The notes under the pieces are model-generated. The model did not search any database. It was not told the origin of the DNA and worked only from the letters and a program-made list of their open reading frames with translations. A program made the position numbers and the translations under genes. DNA of 64,000 nucleotides from VXNE01 sp965205735 (GTDB lineage Bacteria > Pseudomonadota > Gammaproteobacteria > Pseudomonadales > Azotimanducaceae). The stretch spans positions 310,001 to 374,000 of the forward strand of contig OZ242179.1 in the NCBI GenBank assembly GCA_965205735.1, written 5' to 3'. Position 1 is the stretch's first letter. Each line of letters begins with the position of its first letter. Below, in pieces: positions 1-8,640 of the stretch.

Positions 1-423
1 CTGCTCCAACTCCACGTAGCGGCGAACTTCGTCTCGCGAGAGCTTGCGCAATCGCACGTAGGTTCTGTCCACATGCTGATGCATGGCGCCCCGGGTGTTG
101 ACCACAATGAGGGACGTAAAGAACGTCACCGTGGTCCCGGCCATCGACATCAGGTCGGCTATGGCGTCTTCCTGTGTCCCGGGTTTGCCGAGCGTGCGCT
201 CGCCAGCGGCAGCCACCTGGTCCGAGGCAATGACGATGGCGGGGCCGCTCCGTCGCGCGGCGCTCGCGGCCTTGGCTTTGGCCAGGCGGAGGACGAGATC
301 CTGTGGGAATTCGCCCGGTCGGGGTGTTTCGTCTACCTGCGGCGCCACGGTCTCGAACGGAAAACCGAGCCTGTCGAGCAGTTCCTTGCGGTAGCGGGAC
401 GAGGATGCGAGAACAGTCTTCAA
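1..423 (-). CDS. maf: Maf-family nucleotide pyrophosphatase (C-terminus off the window)
   Basis: The reverse strand reads continuously from a TTG at 423 to the window edge. It begins with LKTVLASSSRYRKELL and continues with SDQVA and LGKPG, the signature order of Maf/YceF house-cleaning pyrophosphatases, which hydrolyse non-canonical or methylated nucleotides in the cytoplasm. About 141 residues are visible of a usual 190-200, so the C-terminus is missing. The reading frame stays open upstream of the TTG into a 95-bp tandem repeat, but Maf homologues begin at about this Leu-Lys, so the TTG is the likely start. It is divergent from rpmF, as in the E. coli yceF-yceD-rpmF region, although yceD is not found here. 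Confidence 0.85.
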   Translation of the reverse strand, partial: MKTVLASSSRYRKELLDRLGFPFETVAPQVDETPRPGEFPQDLVLRLAKAKAASAARRSGPAIVIASDQVAAAGERTLGKPGTQEDAIADLMSMAGTTVTFFTSLIVVNTRGAMHQHVDRTYVRLRKLSRDEVRRYVELEQ

Positions 424-613
424 GGAAGCCTTTAGCCCGCTCGATTGCAGTGCGCCCGTGACGCCCAGGGAAGTCCAACGTTGCAAGTCCTCCGGCGGTG
501 GTGGCAGTGTAGTTCCATGGAAGCCTTTAGCCCGCTCGATTGCAGTGCGCCCGTGACGCCCAGGGAAGTCCAACGTTGCAAGTCCTCCGGCGGTGGTGGC
601 AGTGTGGTTCCAT
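424..613. repeat. 95-bp tandem duplication upstream of maf
   Basis: Two head-to-tail copies, 424-518 and 519-613, differ at only one base (A511 versus G606). The repeat starts immediately upstream of the proposed maf start codon and fills the maf-rpmF spacer on the maf side. The period is not a multiple of three and no coding role is evident. The near identity suggests a recent duplication of the maf leader or promoter region. Confidence 0.9.
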
Positions 614-646
614 TGAAGCGGCATTGTAACTGCGCCCGTCTGGATT

Positions 647-675
647 TTGACACCCGAGGGCCACATCCCTATGAT
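647..675 (+). promoter_or_regulatory. Sigma70 promoter of the rpmF-fab operon
   Basis: TTGACA (647-652) is followed by a 17-nt spacer and TATGAT (670-675), matching the -35 consensus fully and the -10 at five of six positions with optimal spacing. It lies about 110 nt upstream of rpmF and points into the ribosomal-protein and fatty-acid gene cluster. Confidence 0.75.
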
Positions 676-787
676 GCGCGGCGCTGCCGTGATCCGGTGC
701 CGGCAAGGCCCTCGCGGCAGCGAAATGGCGTTCCGTCGTTCCGAAGGCGGCGGGCGCGTTGCGAGGCCGAGAGAGGGCTACAGCGGC

Positions 788-964
788 ATGGCCGTACAGA
801 AGAGCAAGGTGACGCGCAGGCGCCGGGGCAATCGCCGTTCTCACGACGCGCTGTCGAAACCCGTGCTGTCAATCGATTCGACCACAGGCGAGACCCACCG
901 GCGCCATCATATGACCAAGGACGGTTTCTACCGCGGCCGCGGTGTCCTCGAACCCGACGCTTGA
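788..964 (+). CDS. rpmF: 50S ribosomal protein L32
   Basis: This 58-residue basic protein begins MAVQKSKVTRRRRGNRRSHDA, the characteristic N-terminus of bacterial L32. The ATG at 788 is preceded by a GAGAGG-type ribosome binding site; earlier in-frame codons give no L32-like sequence. The zinc-binding cysteines found in some L32 proteins are absent, so this is the cysteine-free form. In E. coli rpmF is followed by plsX and fabH. Here fabD follows directly after about 70 nt. Confidence 0.95.
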   Translation: MAVQKSKVTRRRRGNRRSHDALSKPVLSIDSTTGETHRRHHMTKDGFYRGRGVLEPDA

Positions 965-1035
965 CCCCTGCGGGCGAACCGCGCTGGACAGACCCGAAAG
1001 GGCACCGCACCACCGATTGATCGGAGATACCCAAC

Positions 1036-1953
1036 ATGGCGATAGCGTTCGTGTTTCCGGGACAGGGTGCCCAACGGGTTGGCATGGGGAGCGACTTCCT
1101 GGAGACGGATACAGCCGTTAGGGAACGCTTTGAGGAAGCTAACGATGCTCTGGGATTCGATCTGGCCCGCATCGTTCTCGAGGGACCCGCTTCGCGTCTG
1201 GTCGAGACTGAAGTCACGCAGCCCGCGCTGCTCACAGTGGGCGTTGCCCTTTGGCAAGTGTGGCGCGCGCGCGGTGGCGCGATGCCTGCGCTGATGGCGG
1301 GGCATAGCCTTGGAGAGTACACAGCGTTCACGGCGGCAGGAAGCATAGCCTTCGCCGATGCGGTTCGCCTGGTCAACGCGCGCGGGCGCTTCATGCAGGA
1401 AGCCGTGCCGGTCGGCGAAGGCGCGATGGCGGCCATATTGGGCCTCGACGACGATGCTGTCGCGGCGTGCTGCGAGCAGGTCGACGGCGTCGCGCAGCCG
1501 GCGAATCTGAACGCCCCGGGCCAGGTGGTGATTTCGGGCTCGGCAACGGCCGTCAAGGCGGCTGCGGCCGCTTGCTCCGAGGCCGGCGCGCGGCGGGCGG
1601 TGATGCTTGACGTCAGCGCGCCATTCCATTGCCGGCTGATGCGCCCGGCGGCGGACCGATTCCGAGCGGTGCTTGACGCGGTTGATTTTCGAGCCCCGGA
1701 TGTGCCGGTCGTACACAACCTGGATGCGACCATGTCGACGGACGCCGCGACGATCAGGCAGAAGCTGATGCGACAAATCTATTCCCCGGTTCGATGGACG
1801 GACTGCGTGACGACCATCCGCAGCCATGGCGTCGACCGGTTGCTCGAGTGCGGACCGGGAAATGTCCTGGCGGGACTCGCCCGCCGCATCGACAGGTCTC
1901 TGGATGTTGTCGGCATCGGCACCCTGGAAGGCATGCGGTCCGCGCTCGCATGA
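1036..1953 (+). CDS. fabD: Malonyl-CoA:ACP transacylase
   Basis: FabD moves malonyl from CoA to acyl carrier protein to supply fatty-acid elongation in the cytoplasm. The 305 residues match family length. The N-terminal FPGQGAQ motif, the nucleophile Ser91 in GHSLGEY and the catalytic His198 in SAPFH are all present. A GGAGA ribosome binding site precedes the ATG. It sits directly after rpmF, without the plsX and fabH that normally separate them. Confidence 0.96.
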   Translation: MAIAFVFPGQGAQRVGMGSDFLETDTAVRERFEEANDALGFDLARIVLEGPASRLVETEVTQPALLTVGVALWQVWRARGGAMPALMAGHSLGEYTAFTAAGSIAFADAVRLVNARGRFMQEAVPVGEGAMAAILGLDDDAVAACCEQVDGVAQPANLNAPGQVVISGSATAVKAAAAACSEAGARRAVMLDVSAPFHCRLMRPAADRFRAVLDAVDFRAPDVPVVHNLDATMSTDAATIRQKLMRQIYSPVRWTDCVTTIRSHGVDRLLECGPGNVLAGLARRIDRSLDVVGIGTLEGMRSALA

Positions 1954-2170
1954 CCGCGTGTTGGCGGTGGCGCGCGGTCGGGCTTTCCGGGATGTACCGC
2001 TTGGCGGTGGCGATCTGTGGCTTCGTCAGGGCGTCGGTCTTGATTGCACATGGATGGAGCCGTGCTTACACTACCGCCCCGCCCTCCGAGCTGTCGGCCG
2101 TGAACCGCGAATTCGGGAGCAGGCGGCGCGGCTTAGCGCGGAAAATTTCAACAGACCATGGATAGACAAC

Positions 2171-2404
2171 ATGAGTAGCGTTGACGAAAGGGTGAAGAGG
2201 CTCATCTGCGACCAGCTTGGTTTGAAAGAAGAACAGGTCAAGGACGAAGCGTCCTTCGTCGAAGACCTCGGCGCGGACTCGCTGGATACGGTCGAGTTGG
2301 TGATGGCTCTTGAAGAAGAATTCGAGACCGAAATTCCCGACGAGGAAGCGGAAAAGATCACCACCGTCAAGGAAGCTATCGACTACATTCTCGCGCATCA
2401 ATAG
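2171..2404 (+). CDS. acpP: Acyl carrier protein
   Basis: This acidic 77-residue protein carries the LGADSLDTVEL motif, with Ser37 as the phosphopantetheine attachment site, and is a canonical AcpP. Its ATG at 2171 follows a 217-nt gap after fabD in which no other gene is evident, so it may have its own transcription start; a strong acpP promoter would be expected from its need in high amounts. Its place before fabG is unusual, because the common order is fabD-fabG-acpP-fabF. Confidence 0.96.
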   Translation: MSSVDERVKRLICDQLGLKEEQVKDEASFVEDLGADSLDTVELVMALEEEFETEIPDEEAEKITTVKEAIDYILAHQ

Positions 2405-2586
2405 GCGCGAAAACGCGCGAAATTGCTTCGCTCTCTCCTGCGCGTGCAGGTCGGCTGCCGTATCGATTGCAAGCGCCGCAGCATTTCAATTCATCAAGTG
2501 GTCAATTCGTCAGGGTTTGAACGCCGCGTAGCGGTGATCGGCTGCCACGGATATTTGCGAACCCGTGCTGCCGATGGTGTGCCGTC

Positions 2587-3318
2587 TTGAAGCAAAGACG
2601 CGTGGCCCTCGTCACCGGGGCGAGCCGTGGTATCGGACGCGCGATCGCGAGCCGTCTCGCCCGCGACGGGTTGTTCGTGGTGGGAACCGCCACCGCCGAC
2701 GAAGGAGTGGGACGTATTCGCTCTATGCTCGGCGAGAACGGGGCTGGCGTCGTGCTGCGCCTGCAAGCCGCGGACTCCATTGCGACAGCGCTCTCCAGCG
2801 TGGAACAGGATTTCGGATCGCCGTCGGTACTGGTCAACAATGCCGGCGTCACCCGCGATGGCTTGTTGCTGCGGATGACCGACGAGGCGTGGGACGAAGT
2901 CATCGATGTCAACCTCGGTGGCATCTACCGGCTGACGAAACCATTGCTGCGGTCGATGATGCGCGCGCGTTGGGGCCGCATCGTGAATATCGGTTCCGTT
3001 GTCGGGCGTATGGGGAACGCGGGGCAGACCAACTACGCCGCCGCCAAGGCCGGGATCGAAGGCTTTACACGGGCATTGGCGCGCGAAGTCGGCTCTCGGG
3101 GCATTACCGTGAACGCCGTCGCGCCCGGATTCATCGACACGGACATGACTGCCGAACTGTCGGACGCGCAACGCGCCGAGATGGTGCAAGGGATACCCTT
3201 GGGCAGAATGGGCGCGGCAGAAGAGGTCGCTGCGGCGGTTTCCTTCCTCGTGAGCGACGAAGCTGCGTACATCACCGGCGAAACGGTGCACGTCAACGGC
3301 GGATTGCACATGCACTGA
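2587..3318 (+). CDS. fabG: 3-oxoacyl-ACP reductase
   Basis: FabG reduces 3-oxoacyl-ACP with NADPH in the elongation cycle. This SDR protein has 243 residues, the same size as E. coli FabG. The cofactor motif GASRGIG is at 11-17, VNNAG is near 83-87, and the catalytic set Ser137, Tyr150 and Lys154 (YAAAK) is complete. The start is a TTG at 2587, chosen because homologues begin only a few residues before VALVTGASRG. The 182-nt gap after acpP holds a GCGCG-AAAA-CGCGC hairpin at 2405-2418 without a T-run. Confidence 0.95.
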   Translation: MKQRRVALVTGASRGIGRAIASRLARDGLFVVGTATADEGVGRIRSMLGENGAGVVLRLQAADSIATALSSVEQDFGSPSVLVNNAGVTRDGLLLRMTDEAWDEVIDVNLGGIYRLTKPLLRSMMRARWGRIVNIGSVVGRMGNAGQTNYAAAKAGIEGFTRALAREVGSRGITVNAVAPGFIDTDMTAELSDAQRAEMVQGIPLGRMGAAEEVAAAVSFLVSDEAAYITGETVHVNGGLHMH

Positions 3319-3330
3319 CCCGTGCATACA

Positions 3331-3488
3331 CTTGCATGGAACTACGGCCCCGGGGAGCGTTAGCGACCGGGGTCATTGTTCCATGGACGACGAGCGGGGC
3401 CGGGCCGGAGCCTTCAGCCGGGGAGCGCGAGGGGGTGCCCCTCGCAAGAAGGAAACGGGGGCCGAAGGCGCCGGATGTGGGGCACTGC
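3331..3488 (+). repeat. Dispersed intergenic repeat, copy A (fabG-fabF spacer)
   Basis: This 158-bp spacer shares three blocks in the same order with 53145-53240: CTTGCATGGAAC, then TTGTTCCATGG followed by CGAGCGGGGCCGG, then CCGAAGGCGCCGG with TGTGGGGCACTG. CATGGAAC and GTTCCATG are inverted, so the left half can fold back. Inside, CGAGGGG-GTG-CCCCTCG forms a strong hairpin. The repeat ends about 25 nt before fabF and happens to be open in the fabF frame. Confidence 0.75.
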
Positions 3489-3513
3489 CGATGGCCTTAA
3501 ATTTTGGGAACAG

Positions 3514-4752
3514 ATGGACAAGCGACGGGTAGTGGTCACCGGCCTCGGCATGCTCTCGCCGATCGGCAATACCGTGGAGACCTCTTGGGAAAACGCGCTG
3601 GCCGGGGTAAGCGGCGCAGCGAGCATAGACACTTTCGACACGTCGGCGCATAGCGTCAAGATCAGTGCGGCGGTGAAGGATCTGGATGTTGCCGAGCACC
3701 TGGACAGGAAGGAAGCGCGACGCATGGATGCGTTTATCCAGTACGGCTTGATCGCCGGCATCCAGGCGGTCGAGGACGCAGGTCTAGGGGATCTGGACGA
3801 TGCTTCCCGCAGTCGGGTCGGCGTGGCGATCGGGTCGGGGATCGGCGGCATCATCACGATCACGAACACCGAGGCGGATCTGAATCGGGGAGGTCCGCGC
3901 CGGGTGTCGCCGTTTTTCGTTCCGGCGAGCATTGTCAACATGCTGGCCGGGAATTTATCGATCAGGTACGGCTTCGGCGGTCCGAACCTGGCCATCGTCA
4001 CCGCGTGCACGACCGGCGCGCACAACATCGGCTATGGGGCGCGGACCATCCAGTACGGCGATGCGGACGTCATGGTGGCGGGCGGCTCGGAAAAGGCGAC
4101 ATCCCCCTTGACCATGGCAGGTTTCGCGTCCATGCGCGCACTTTCCAGGCGCAACGACGACCCGGAAGGCGCGAGCCGTCCGTGGGACCGCGACCGCGAC
4201 GGCTTCGTGCTGGGAGACGGAGCCGGCGTCATGGTGCTCGAGTCATACGAACACGCCAGCAAGCGGGGCGCCCACATCTACTGCGAATTGGCCGGGTTCG
4301 GCATGAGCGCGGACGCGCACCATATCACCAGCCCCCCGGATGACGGGTCGGGGGCCGTGGCTTCGATGCAAAACGCCATCCGCGATGCCGGACTGACGAG
4401 CGACGACATCGACTATATCAACGCCCACGGCACCTCCACGCCCCAAGGGGATGTGGCGGAAACCCTTGCCGTGAAAACCGTGTTCGGCGCCGACACGCGG
4501 ATTCCGGTCAATTCGAGCAAGTCGATGATCGGACACCTCTTGGGTGCGGCCGGTGCCGTGGAGGGCATCTTCACCGCGCTCGCGCTGCACCGCCAAGCCA
4601 TCCATCCGACCATCAACCTTGAGCACCCGGGCGAGGGATGCGATCTCGACTACGTCCCCGGCGCGGCCCGCGAAATGTCTATCAAAGCGGCGCTCAGCAA
4701 CTCGTTCGGGTTCGGCGGCACCAACGGCAGCCTGGTCTTCACGCGCATTTGA
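3514..4752 (+). CDS. fabF: 3-oxoacyl-ACP synthase II
   Basis: FabF condenses malonyl-ACP with acyl-ACP. Starting at the ATG at 3514 (MDKRRVVVTGLG) gives 412 residues, the usual size. The catalytic triad is Cys165 (TACTTGAHN), His305 (NAHGTSTP) and His341 (SMIGHLLGA). The same frame is open upstream to 3376, but that stretch is a dispersed repeat and not KAS sequence, so the internal ATG is preferred. The usual downstream pabC is missing, and mltG follows. Confidence 0.95.
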   Translation: MDKRRVVVTGLGMLSPIGNTVETSWENALAGVSGAASIDTFDTSAHSVKISAAVKDLDVAEHLDRKEARRMDAFIQYGLIAGIQAVEDAGLGDLDDASRSRVGVAIGSGIGGIITITNTEADLNRGGPRRVSPFFVPASIVNMLAGNLSIRYGFGGPNLAIVTACTTGAHNIGYGARTIQYGDADVMVAGGSEKATSPLTMAGFASMRALSRRNDDPEGASRPWDRDRDGFVLGDGAGVMVLESYEHASKRGAHIYCELAGFGMSADAHHITSPPDDGSGAVASMQNAIRDAGLTSDDIDYINAHGTSTPQGDVAETLAVKTVFGADTRIPVNSSKSMIGHLLGAAGAVEGIFTALALHRQAIHPTINLEHPGEGCDLDYVPGAAREMSIKAALSNSFGFGGTNGSLVFTRI

Positions 4753-4857
4753 GCCTTCGCTTCGCCGGGTTGCATGACGCTGACACGCCGCAACTGCCCA
4801 GCCTTTTCCTGAGGGGGATGCAAACGGGATTCTCTGCCTGCGAGTAGAATCGATGCC

Positions 4858-5883
4858 ATGTCCCGGCGTTCGCAATACTGGCTCGTTGCCGCCATCACAC
4901 TGACGATCGCTCTGGGGGCGGTTTGCGCCTGGAAATTCGTCAATGCGTGGGCGGACCATTCCGGTCCGCTGACCGAACCGGTCGTTGTCGAGATCGAGCC
5001 GGGAACCGGCTTCGGCCTGCTGTCGCGCGATCTTGAACATCTCGGCGTGGTGCAGAGCGCCGCGTTGTTCTCGGTTCTCGCGCGCCTCGAGAATGCCGCC
5101 GAATCGGTGCGCGCCGGCGAATACCGGTTTGCGCCGGCGGCCGCCCCGAACGCCGTGTTGCGGCAACTTGTCGACGGCGATGTCATTGTCTACAAGTTGC
5201 AGATTCTGGAGGGCTGGTCGGTTTCCGACCTGCTCGACGCCGCTGGCAAGGCGCCGGCATTGGAACCAACGCTTGCGGGAACGGATGTCGACGAGCTTCT
5301 GGCGCGCCTGGGTCTGGGCGCGGGTCATTCGGAGGGGCAGTTCTTTCCCGACACCTATCACTACGTCAAGGGCGCGACGGATGCCGATATCTTGCGCACG
5401 GCGTACCGCAAGATGCGGTCCGTGATGGAGTCGGAATGGAATGAACGTGCCCGAAACCTGCCATATCGGGATCAGCAAGAGGTCCTGGTCATGGCGTCCC
5501 TGGTCGAAAAGGAAACGGGCCTGGCGGAGGATCGGGCGAGAGTCGCGGGCGTCTTCGTGCGCAGGCTCAAGCGCGGCATGCTGCTGCAAACCGATCCTTC
5601 GGTGATCTACGGACTGGGGCGGGATTTCGACGGCAACCTGACCCGTGCCCACCTGTCCCGTGACGATCCCCATAACACCTATACCCGGCGCGGTTTGCCG
5701 CCAACGCCTATCGCATTGCCGGGACGCGCGGCGATTCACGCGGCGCTGCATCCGGCGCGGGAATCTTCCATGTATTTTGTCGCGCGCGGCGATGGATCCA
5801 GCGAATTCTCCACCACGCTGGCGGAGCACCTCGAGGCGGTTCGGCGGTTCCAGTTGGGCATTTCCACGGGGGAGATACGCTGA
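4858..5883 (+). CDS. mltG: Endolytic murein transglycosylase MltG (YceG-like)
   Basis: MltG cleaves nascent glycan strands at the inner membrane and is thought to end peptidoglycan polymerisation. The 341 residues start with a short cytoplasmic tail and one membrane helix (about 8-28). A LysM-like region follows, then the YceG domain with catalytic Glu217 in ASLVEKETG and the conserved NTY and GLPPTPIALPG stretch. Its stop overlaps the tmk start by one base, so the two are translationally coupled. Confidence 0.94.
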   Translation: MSRRSQYWLVAAITLTIALGAVCAWKFVNAWADHSGPLTEPVVVEIEPGTGFGLLSRDLEHLGVVQSAALFSVLARLENAAESVRAGEYRFAPAAAPNAVLRQLVDGDVIVYKLQILEGWSVSDLLDAAGKAPALEPTLAGTDVDELLARLGLGAGHSEGQFFPDTYHYVKGATDADILRTAYRKMRSVMESEWNERARNLPYRDQQEVLVMASLVEKETGLAEDRARVAGVFVRRLKRGMLLQTDPSVIYGLGRDFDGNLTRAHLSRDDPHNTYTRRGLPPTPIALPGRAAIHAALHPARESSMYFVARGDGSSEFSTTLAEHLEAVRRFQLGISTGEIR

Positions 5884-6506
5884 TGCCTGGCGGACGGTTC
5901 ATCACGTTGGAGGGCACCGAGGGTGCGGGGAAGTCGACCAATGTCGAAGTTGCCCGGCGATGCTTGCGCGCAATGGACATCGAGGTGGTGGTGACCCGGG
6001 AGCCCGGCGGCACGCCGCTGGCGGAAGAGATTCGAACGCTGCTCCTGTCCACTCGGGAAGAAACCGTCGATCCCCTGGCCGAGACGCTGCTCATGTTCGC
6101 CGCCAGGGCGCAGCACTTGGCGAAGGTCATAAAGCCGTGTCTTGCAGAGGGGCGCTGGGTACTGTGCGAACGCTTTACCGATGCGACGCACGCGTACCAG
6201 GGCGCCGGGCGCGGCGTCGACGCCGACTTGATCGACGCGCTTGCGATGCTTGTGCATCCCGACCTCGAACCGGACCTCACGCTCTATCTCGACGTGCCGG
6301 TGGAGCAGGCGCTGGCGCGCATAAGCGCGCGTCCGCTTGACCGCTTCGAGCGCGAACGGCGCGCATTCTTCGAGCGGGTTCGCGCGCGCTACCTCGAACT
6401 TGCGCGGGGGAATGCGCGCGTTTGTGTTGTCGACGCCGCTGCATCGCCCGCGGAAGTGGCGGTGGCCATCGAGACGCGTCTGCGCGCGTTCCGGGACGCG
6501 TCGTGA
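5883..6506 (+). CDS. tmk: Thymidylate kinase
   Basis: This enzyme phosphorylates dTMP to dTDP. The 207 residues have the P-loop EGTEGAGKST (9-18) and the substrate segment FTDATHAYQGAGRG. The motif usually read as DR(F/Y) is CERF here, so the conserved Asp is replaced by Glu; this conservative change is noted but activity is still expected. The ATG overlaps the mltG stop, and holB overlaps its own stop by 4 nt (GTGA). Confidence 0.95.
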   Translation: MPGGRFITLEGTEGAGKSTNVEVARRCLRAMDIEVVVTREPGGTPLAEEIRTLLLSTREETVDPLAETLLMFAARAQHLAKVIKPCLAEGRWVLCERFTDATHAYQGAGRGVDADLIDALAMLVHPDLEPDLTLYLDVPVEQALARISARPLDRFERERRAFFERVRARYLELARGNARVCVVDAAASPAEVAVAIETRLRAFRDAS

Positions 6507-7363
6507 GTCTGCCAGCTTGGCTGCTGGAGCCGTCGCGCGAGTTTGAAAGCATGATCGAAAGTGGTCGTACGCCGCATGCCGTGTTGGTCCATGGCCCCGG
6601 CGGATGGGGCGAGGAGATGCTCGCGGCGCGATGCGCACTGACCTTGTTGAAGCTGAACCCCGAGACGAACGCGCGCTCGCTCGCGCATCCCGACCTGCGC
6701 TGGATCGATCCCGACGGACCGACACTCAAGATCGACCAGGTGCGCGACATCGGCGAATTCATGTATCAGACCGCCCGCAGCGGTGCGGCGAAGGTCGCCG
6801 TGCTGAACCGCGCCGACCGCATGACGGTGAACGCGGCGAACGCGCTGCTAAAGACCCTGGAAGAACCGTCGTCGGGAGGTTATCTGATTCTCGTCACGGA
6901 TGCTCCGGATCGATTGTCGGCCACCGTGCGAAGCCGTTGTCAGCGTATTCCCATATTTGCCGCCGGCATGGCGCATGTGATCGCGTGGCTCGTGTCGCAG
7001 GGCTTCGATTCGGACCGCGCCTCGGCACATGTGACGGAACTGGGCGGCGCGCCATACAGGGTGCTGGAAGCGCTGGAACGCGGAGACGCACCCATTCGCG
7101 GCGTCCTGGATGCGGTTGCCTCGGGTCAGCAGTCGAGCTTGGCGGCGGCGGAAACCTGGCGCAACGAAGACCTGGTCGATCTCACCGGCCGATGGGTGCG
7201 GATCGTTCACGGCATGGCGCGCGATGCCGAGGATCCGCGGGCTCTGATCGACTTCGCAGACCACCTCACGGCGCTACGCATGGCCGCGTTGACCAATAGC
7301 GGGCTCGGCCGTCAGGTCCAGCTCGAGCGCCTGCTGTTCGCCTGGGCATCGCTTCCAGTCTGA
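6503..7363 (+). CDS. holB: DNA polymerase III subunit delta prime
   Basis: Delta prime is the stator of the clamp loader that opens the beta clamp. From the GTG at 6503 the protein is 286 residues. The AAA+ fold shows HGPGGWGEE in place of a working P-loop, as is usual for this non-ATPase subunit, then NAANALLKTLEEP and the SRC motif (TVRSRCQRI). The GTG lies within the tmk stop overlap. The tmk-holB-pilZ order is a gammaproteobacterial hallmark. Confidence 0.92.
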   Translation: MSLPAWLLEPSREFESMIESGRTPHAVLVHGPGGWGEEMLAARCALTLLKLNPETNARSLAHPDLRWIDPDGPTLKIDQVRDIGEFMYQTARSGAAKVAVLNRADRMTVNAANALLKTLEEPSSGGYLILVTDAPDRLSATVRSRCQRIPIFAAGMAHVIAWLVSQGFDSDRASAHVTELGGAPYRVLEALERGDAPIRGVLDAVASGQQSSLAAAETWRNEDLVDLTGRWVRIVHGMARDAEDPRALIDFADHLTALRMAALTNSGLGRQVQLERLLFAWASLPV

Positions 7364-7434
7364 GATCTCCCACCGAAGATGGCGCCGCTGTCCTACAGAC
7401 GGGGCACGTTGCGGTCAGCCATGATGCCGGCCTT

Positions 7435-7803
7435 ATGGCTAGCCCGACCCACACCGCGCAGGAATCCGCTCGGAACGATGGCATCCTGTCGCTTTGGATC
7501 AGGGATCGGCGCGTGCTCCGCGCCGCGTACATGCCGTTCTTGAGCCATGGCGGTCTGTTCGTTCCGACGGACAAGCATTTTCGCCTCGGCGACGAGGTCT
7601 TCCTGCTCCTTCGCCTGCTGGATGAGCCGGAGCGGATTCCGGTTGCGGGCAAGGTCGTCTGGGTCACGCCGAAAGGCGCGCAGGGCCAGCGCACGGCGGG
7701 TGCGGGCGTACAGTTCAGCGGAGAGGACGGCTTCGCGCGGGAGAAGATCGAGACCTACCTGGCCGGCGCGCCAGTAACGGACTACCGGACGCACACCATG
7801 TGA
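7435..7803 (+). CDS. pilZ: PilZ-type protein (type IV pilus assembly family)
   Basis: This 122-residue PilZ domain has LSHGGLFVPT, GDEVFLLLRLLD and GKVVWVTPKGAQ. It resembles the single-domain PilZ encoded next to holB in Pseudomonas and Xanthomonas, needed for type IV pilus biogenesis. The RxxxR motif that binds cyclic-di-GMP in other PilZ domains is not seen, as in that subfamily. tatD often comes next in this neighbourhood, but here a broken parA follows. Confidence 0.88.
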   Translation: MASPTHTAQESARNDGILSLWIRDRRVLRAAYMPFLSHGGLFVPTDKHFRLGDEVFLLLRLLDEPERIPVAGKVVWVTPKGAQGQRTAGAGVQFSGEDGFAREKIETYLAGAPVTDYRTHTM

Positions 7804-7841
7804 TAATAAGGGATTCCAAGGGCTTAGGGAGTATTGAGCAA

Positions 7842-8640
7842 ATGGCTGTGGTTGTGAGTCTTATCAACATGAAGGGTAGGTGTTGGGAAGACCACCGTGG
7901 CTTCCCAGTTGGCCCATGCAGCGGCTGCCGACGGTCTGCGCGTCTTGGCTGTTGATCTGGACCCGCAGTCGAACCTGAGCCACAGCATCTTGGGGCCCAG
8001 GCAGTATGTGCGACACGTGAGAGCGAACAAACCGACGGTTGTTCAGATTCTCGAGGATTACATCCCGCCGAGTGGGGATGAGGGCGGCCCAAGGCGTATC
8101 GACGTCAATGGACATCATTCTGAATGGTGTCGGATACGGGCGGAACAAGTACGCTTGACCTCATTGCGTCGCGGTTGGAACTGAGCCGCACCCTCAAGAA
8201 CCCAAACGGGGAAGGAACGACGGCTCGCGCGGGGGATCGGGCAAGTTGGTGACCGCTACGATTTGGTCGTGATCGATTGCGCGCCCACCGAGTCGATCTT
8301 GACGGACGCCGCCTATTTCGCAAGCCGGTTCGCGGTTGTCCCGGTGAAACCAGAATTCATGGCAACGATCGGGTTGCCCCTCCTCGCAAGGTCTATTCGG
8401 GAATTCCGGCTGGAGAACGAGGATCATGAGTTAGAGATAGCGGGCCTCGTGATAAACGACCAGTCTGAGTACGCGGACAACTCGGAGAAGGCGGATTCGA
8501 TCGCGGAGGTCCGTGACGTGGCGGGCCGGCATGGTTGGCGGATATTCGACTACCAGATACCGTATTCGCGATCATATGGGAAGGCGGCGCGCAACGGGTT
8601 GCCGCTCGCTCGCACCCCCTACGCGCAATGGGATCGGGTT
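7842..8640 (+). pseudogene. ParA-family ATPase, frameshifted and truncated
   Basis: The start, MAVVVSLINMKG, leads into a Walker A motif broken by one extra A at 7878; leaving it out restores KGGVGKTTVASQLAHAA. A second frame carries AVDLDPQSNLSHSILG up to about 8100. After further shifts near 8100-8240, VVIDCAPTESILTDAAY and VPVKPEFMATIGLPLL continue in a third frame to about 8630, where transposase sequence takes over. At least three lesions plus 3' truncation make it non-functional. No parB-like partner is next to it. Confidence 0.85.

Noticed and set aside
2040..2072. Promoter for acpP (TTGATT or TTGCAC with TACACT)
   Set aside because: Either the spacing is 21 nt or the -35 matches only three positions; too weak to call.
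3376..3513. N-terminal extension of fabF by 46 codons
   Set aside because: The stretch is dispersed repeat A, and KAS proteins begin at MDKRRVVVTG; the open frame is chance.
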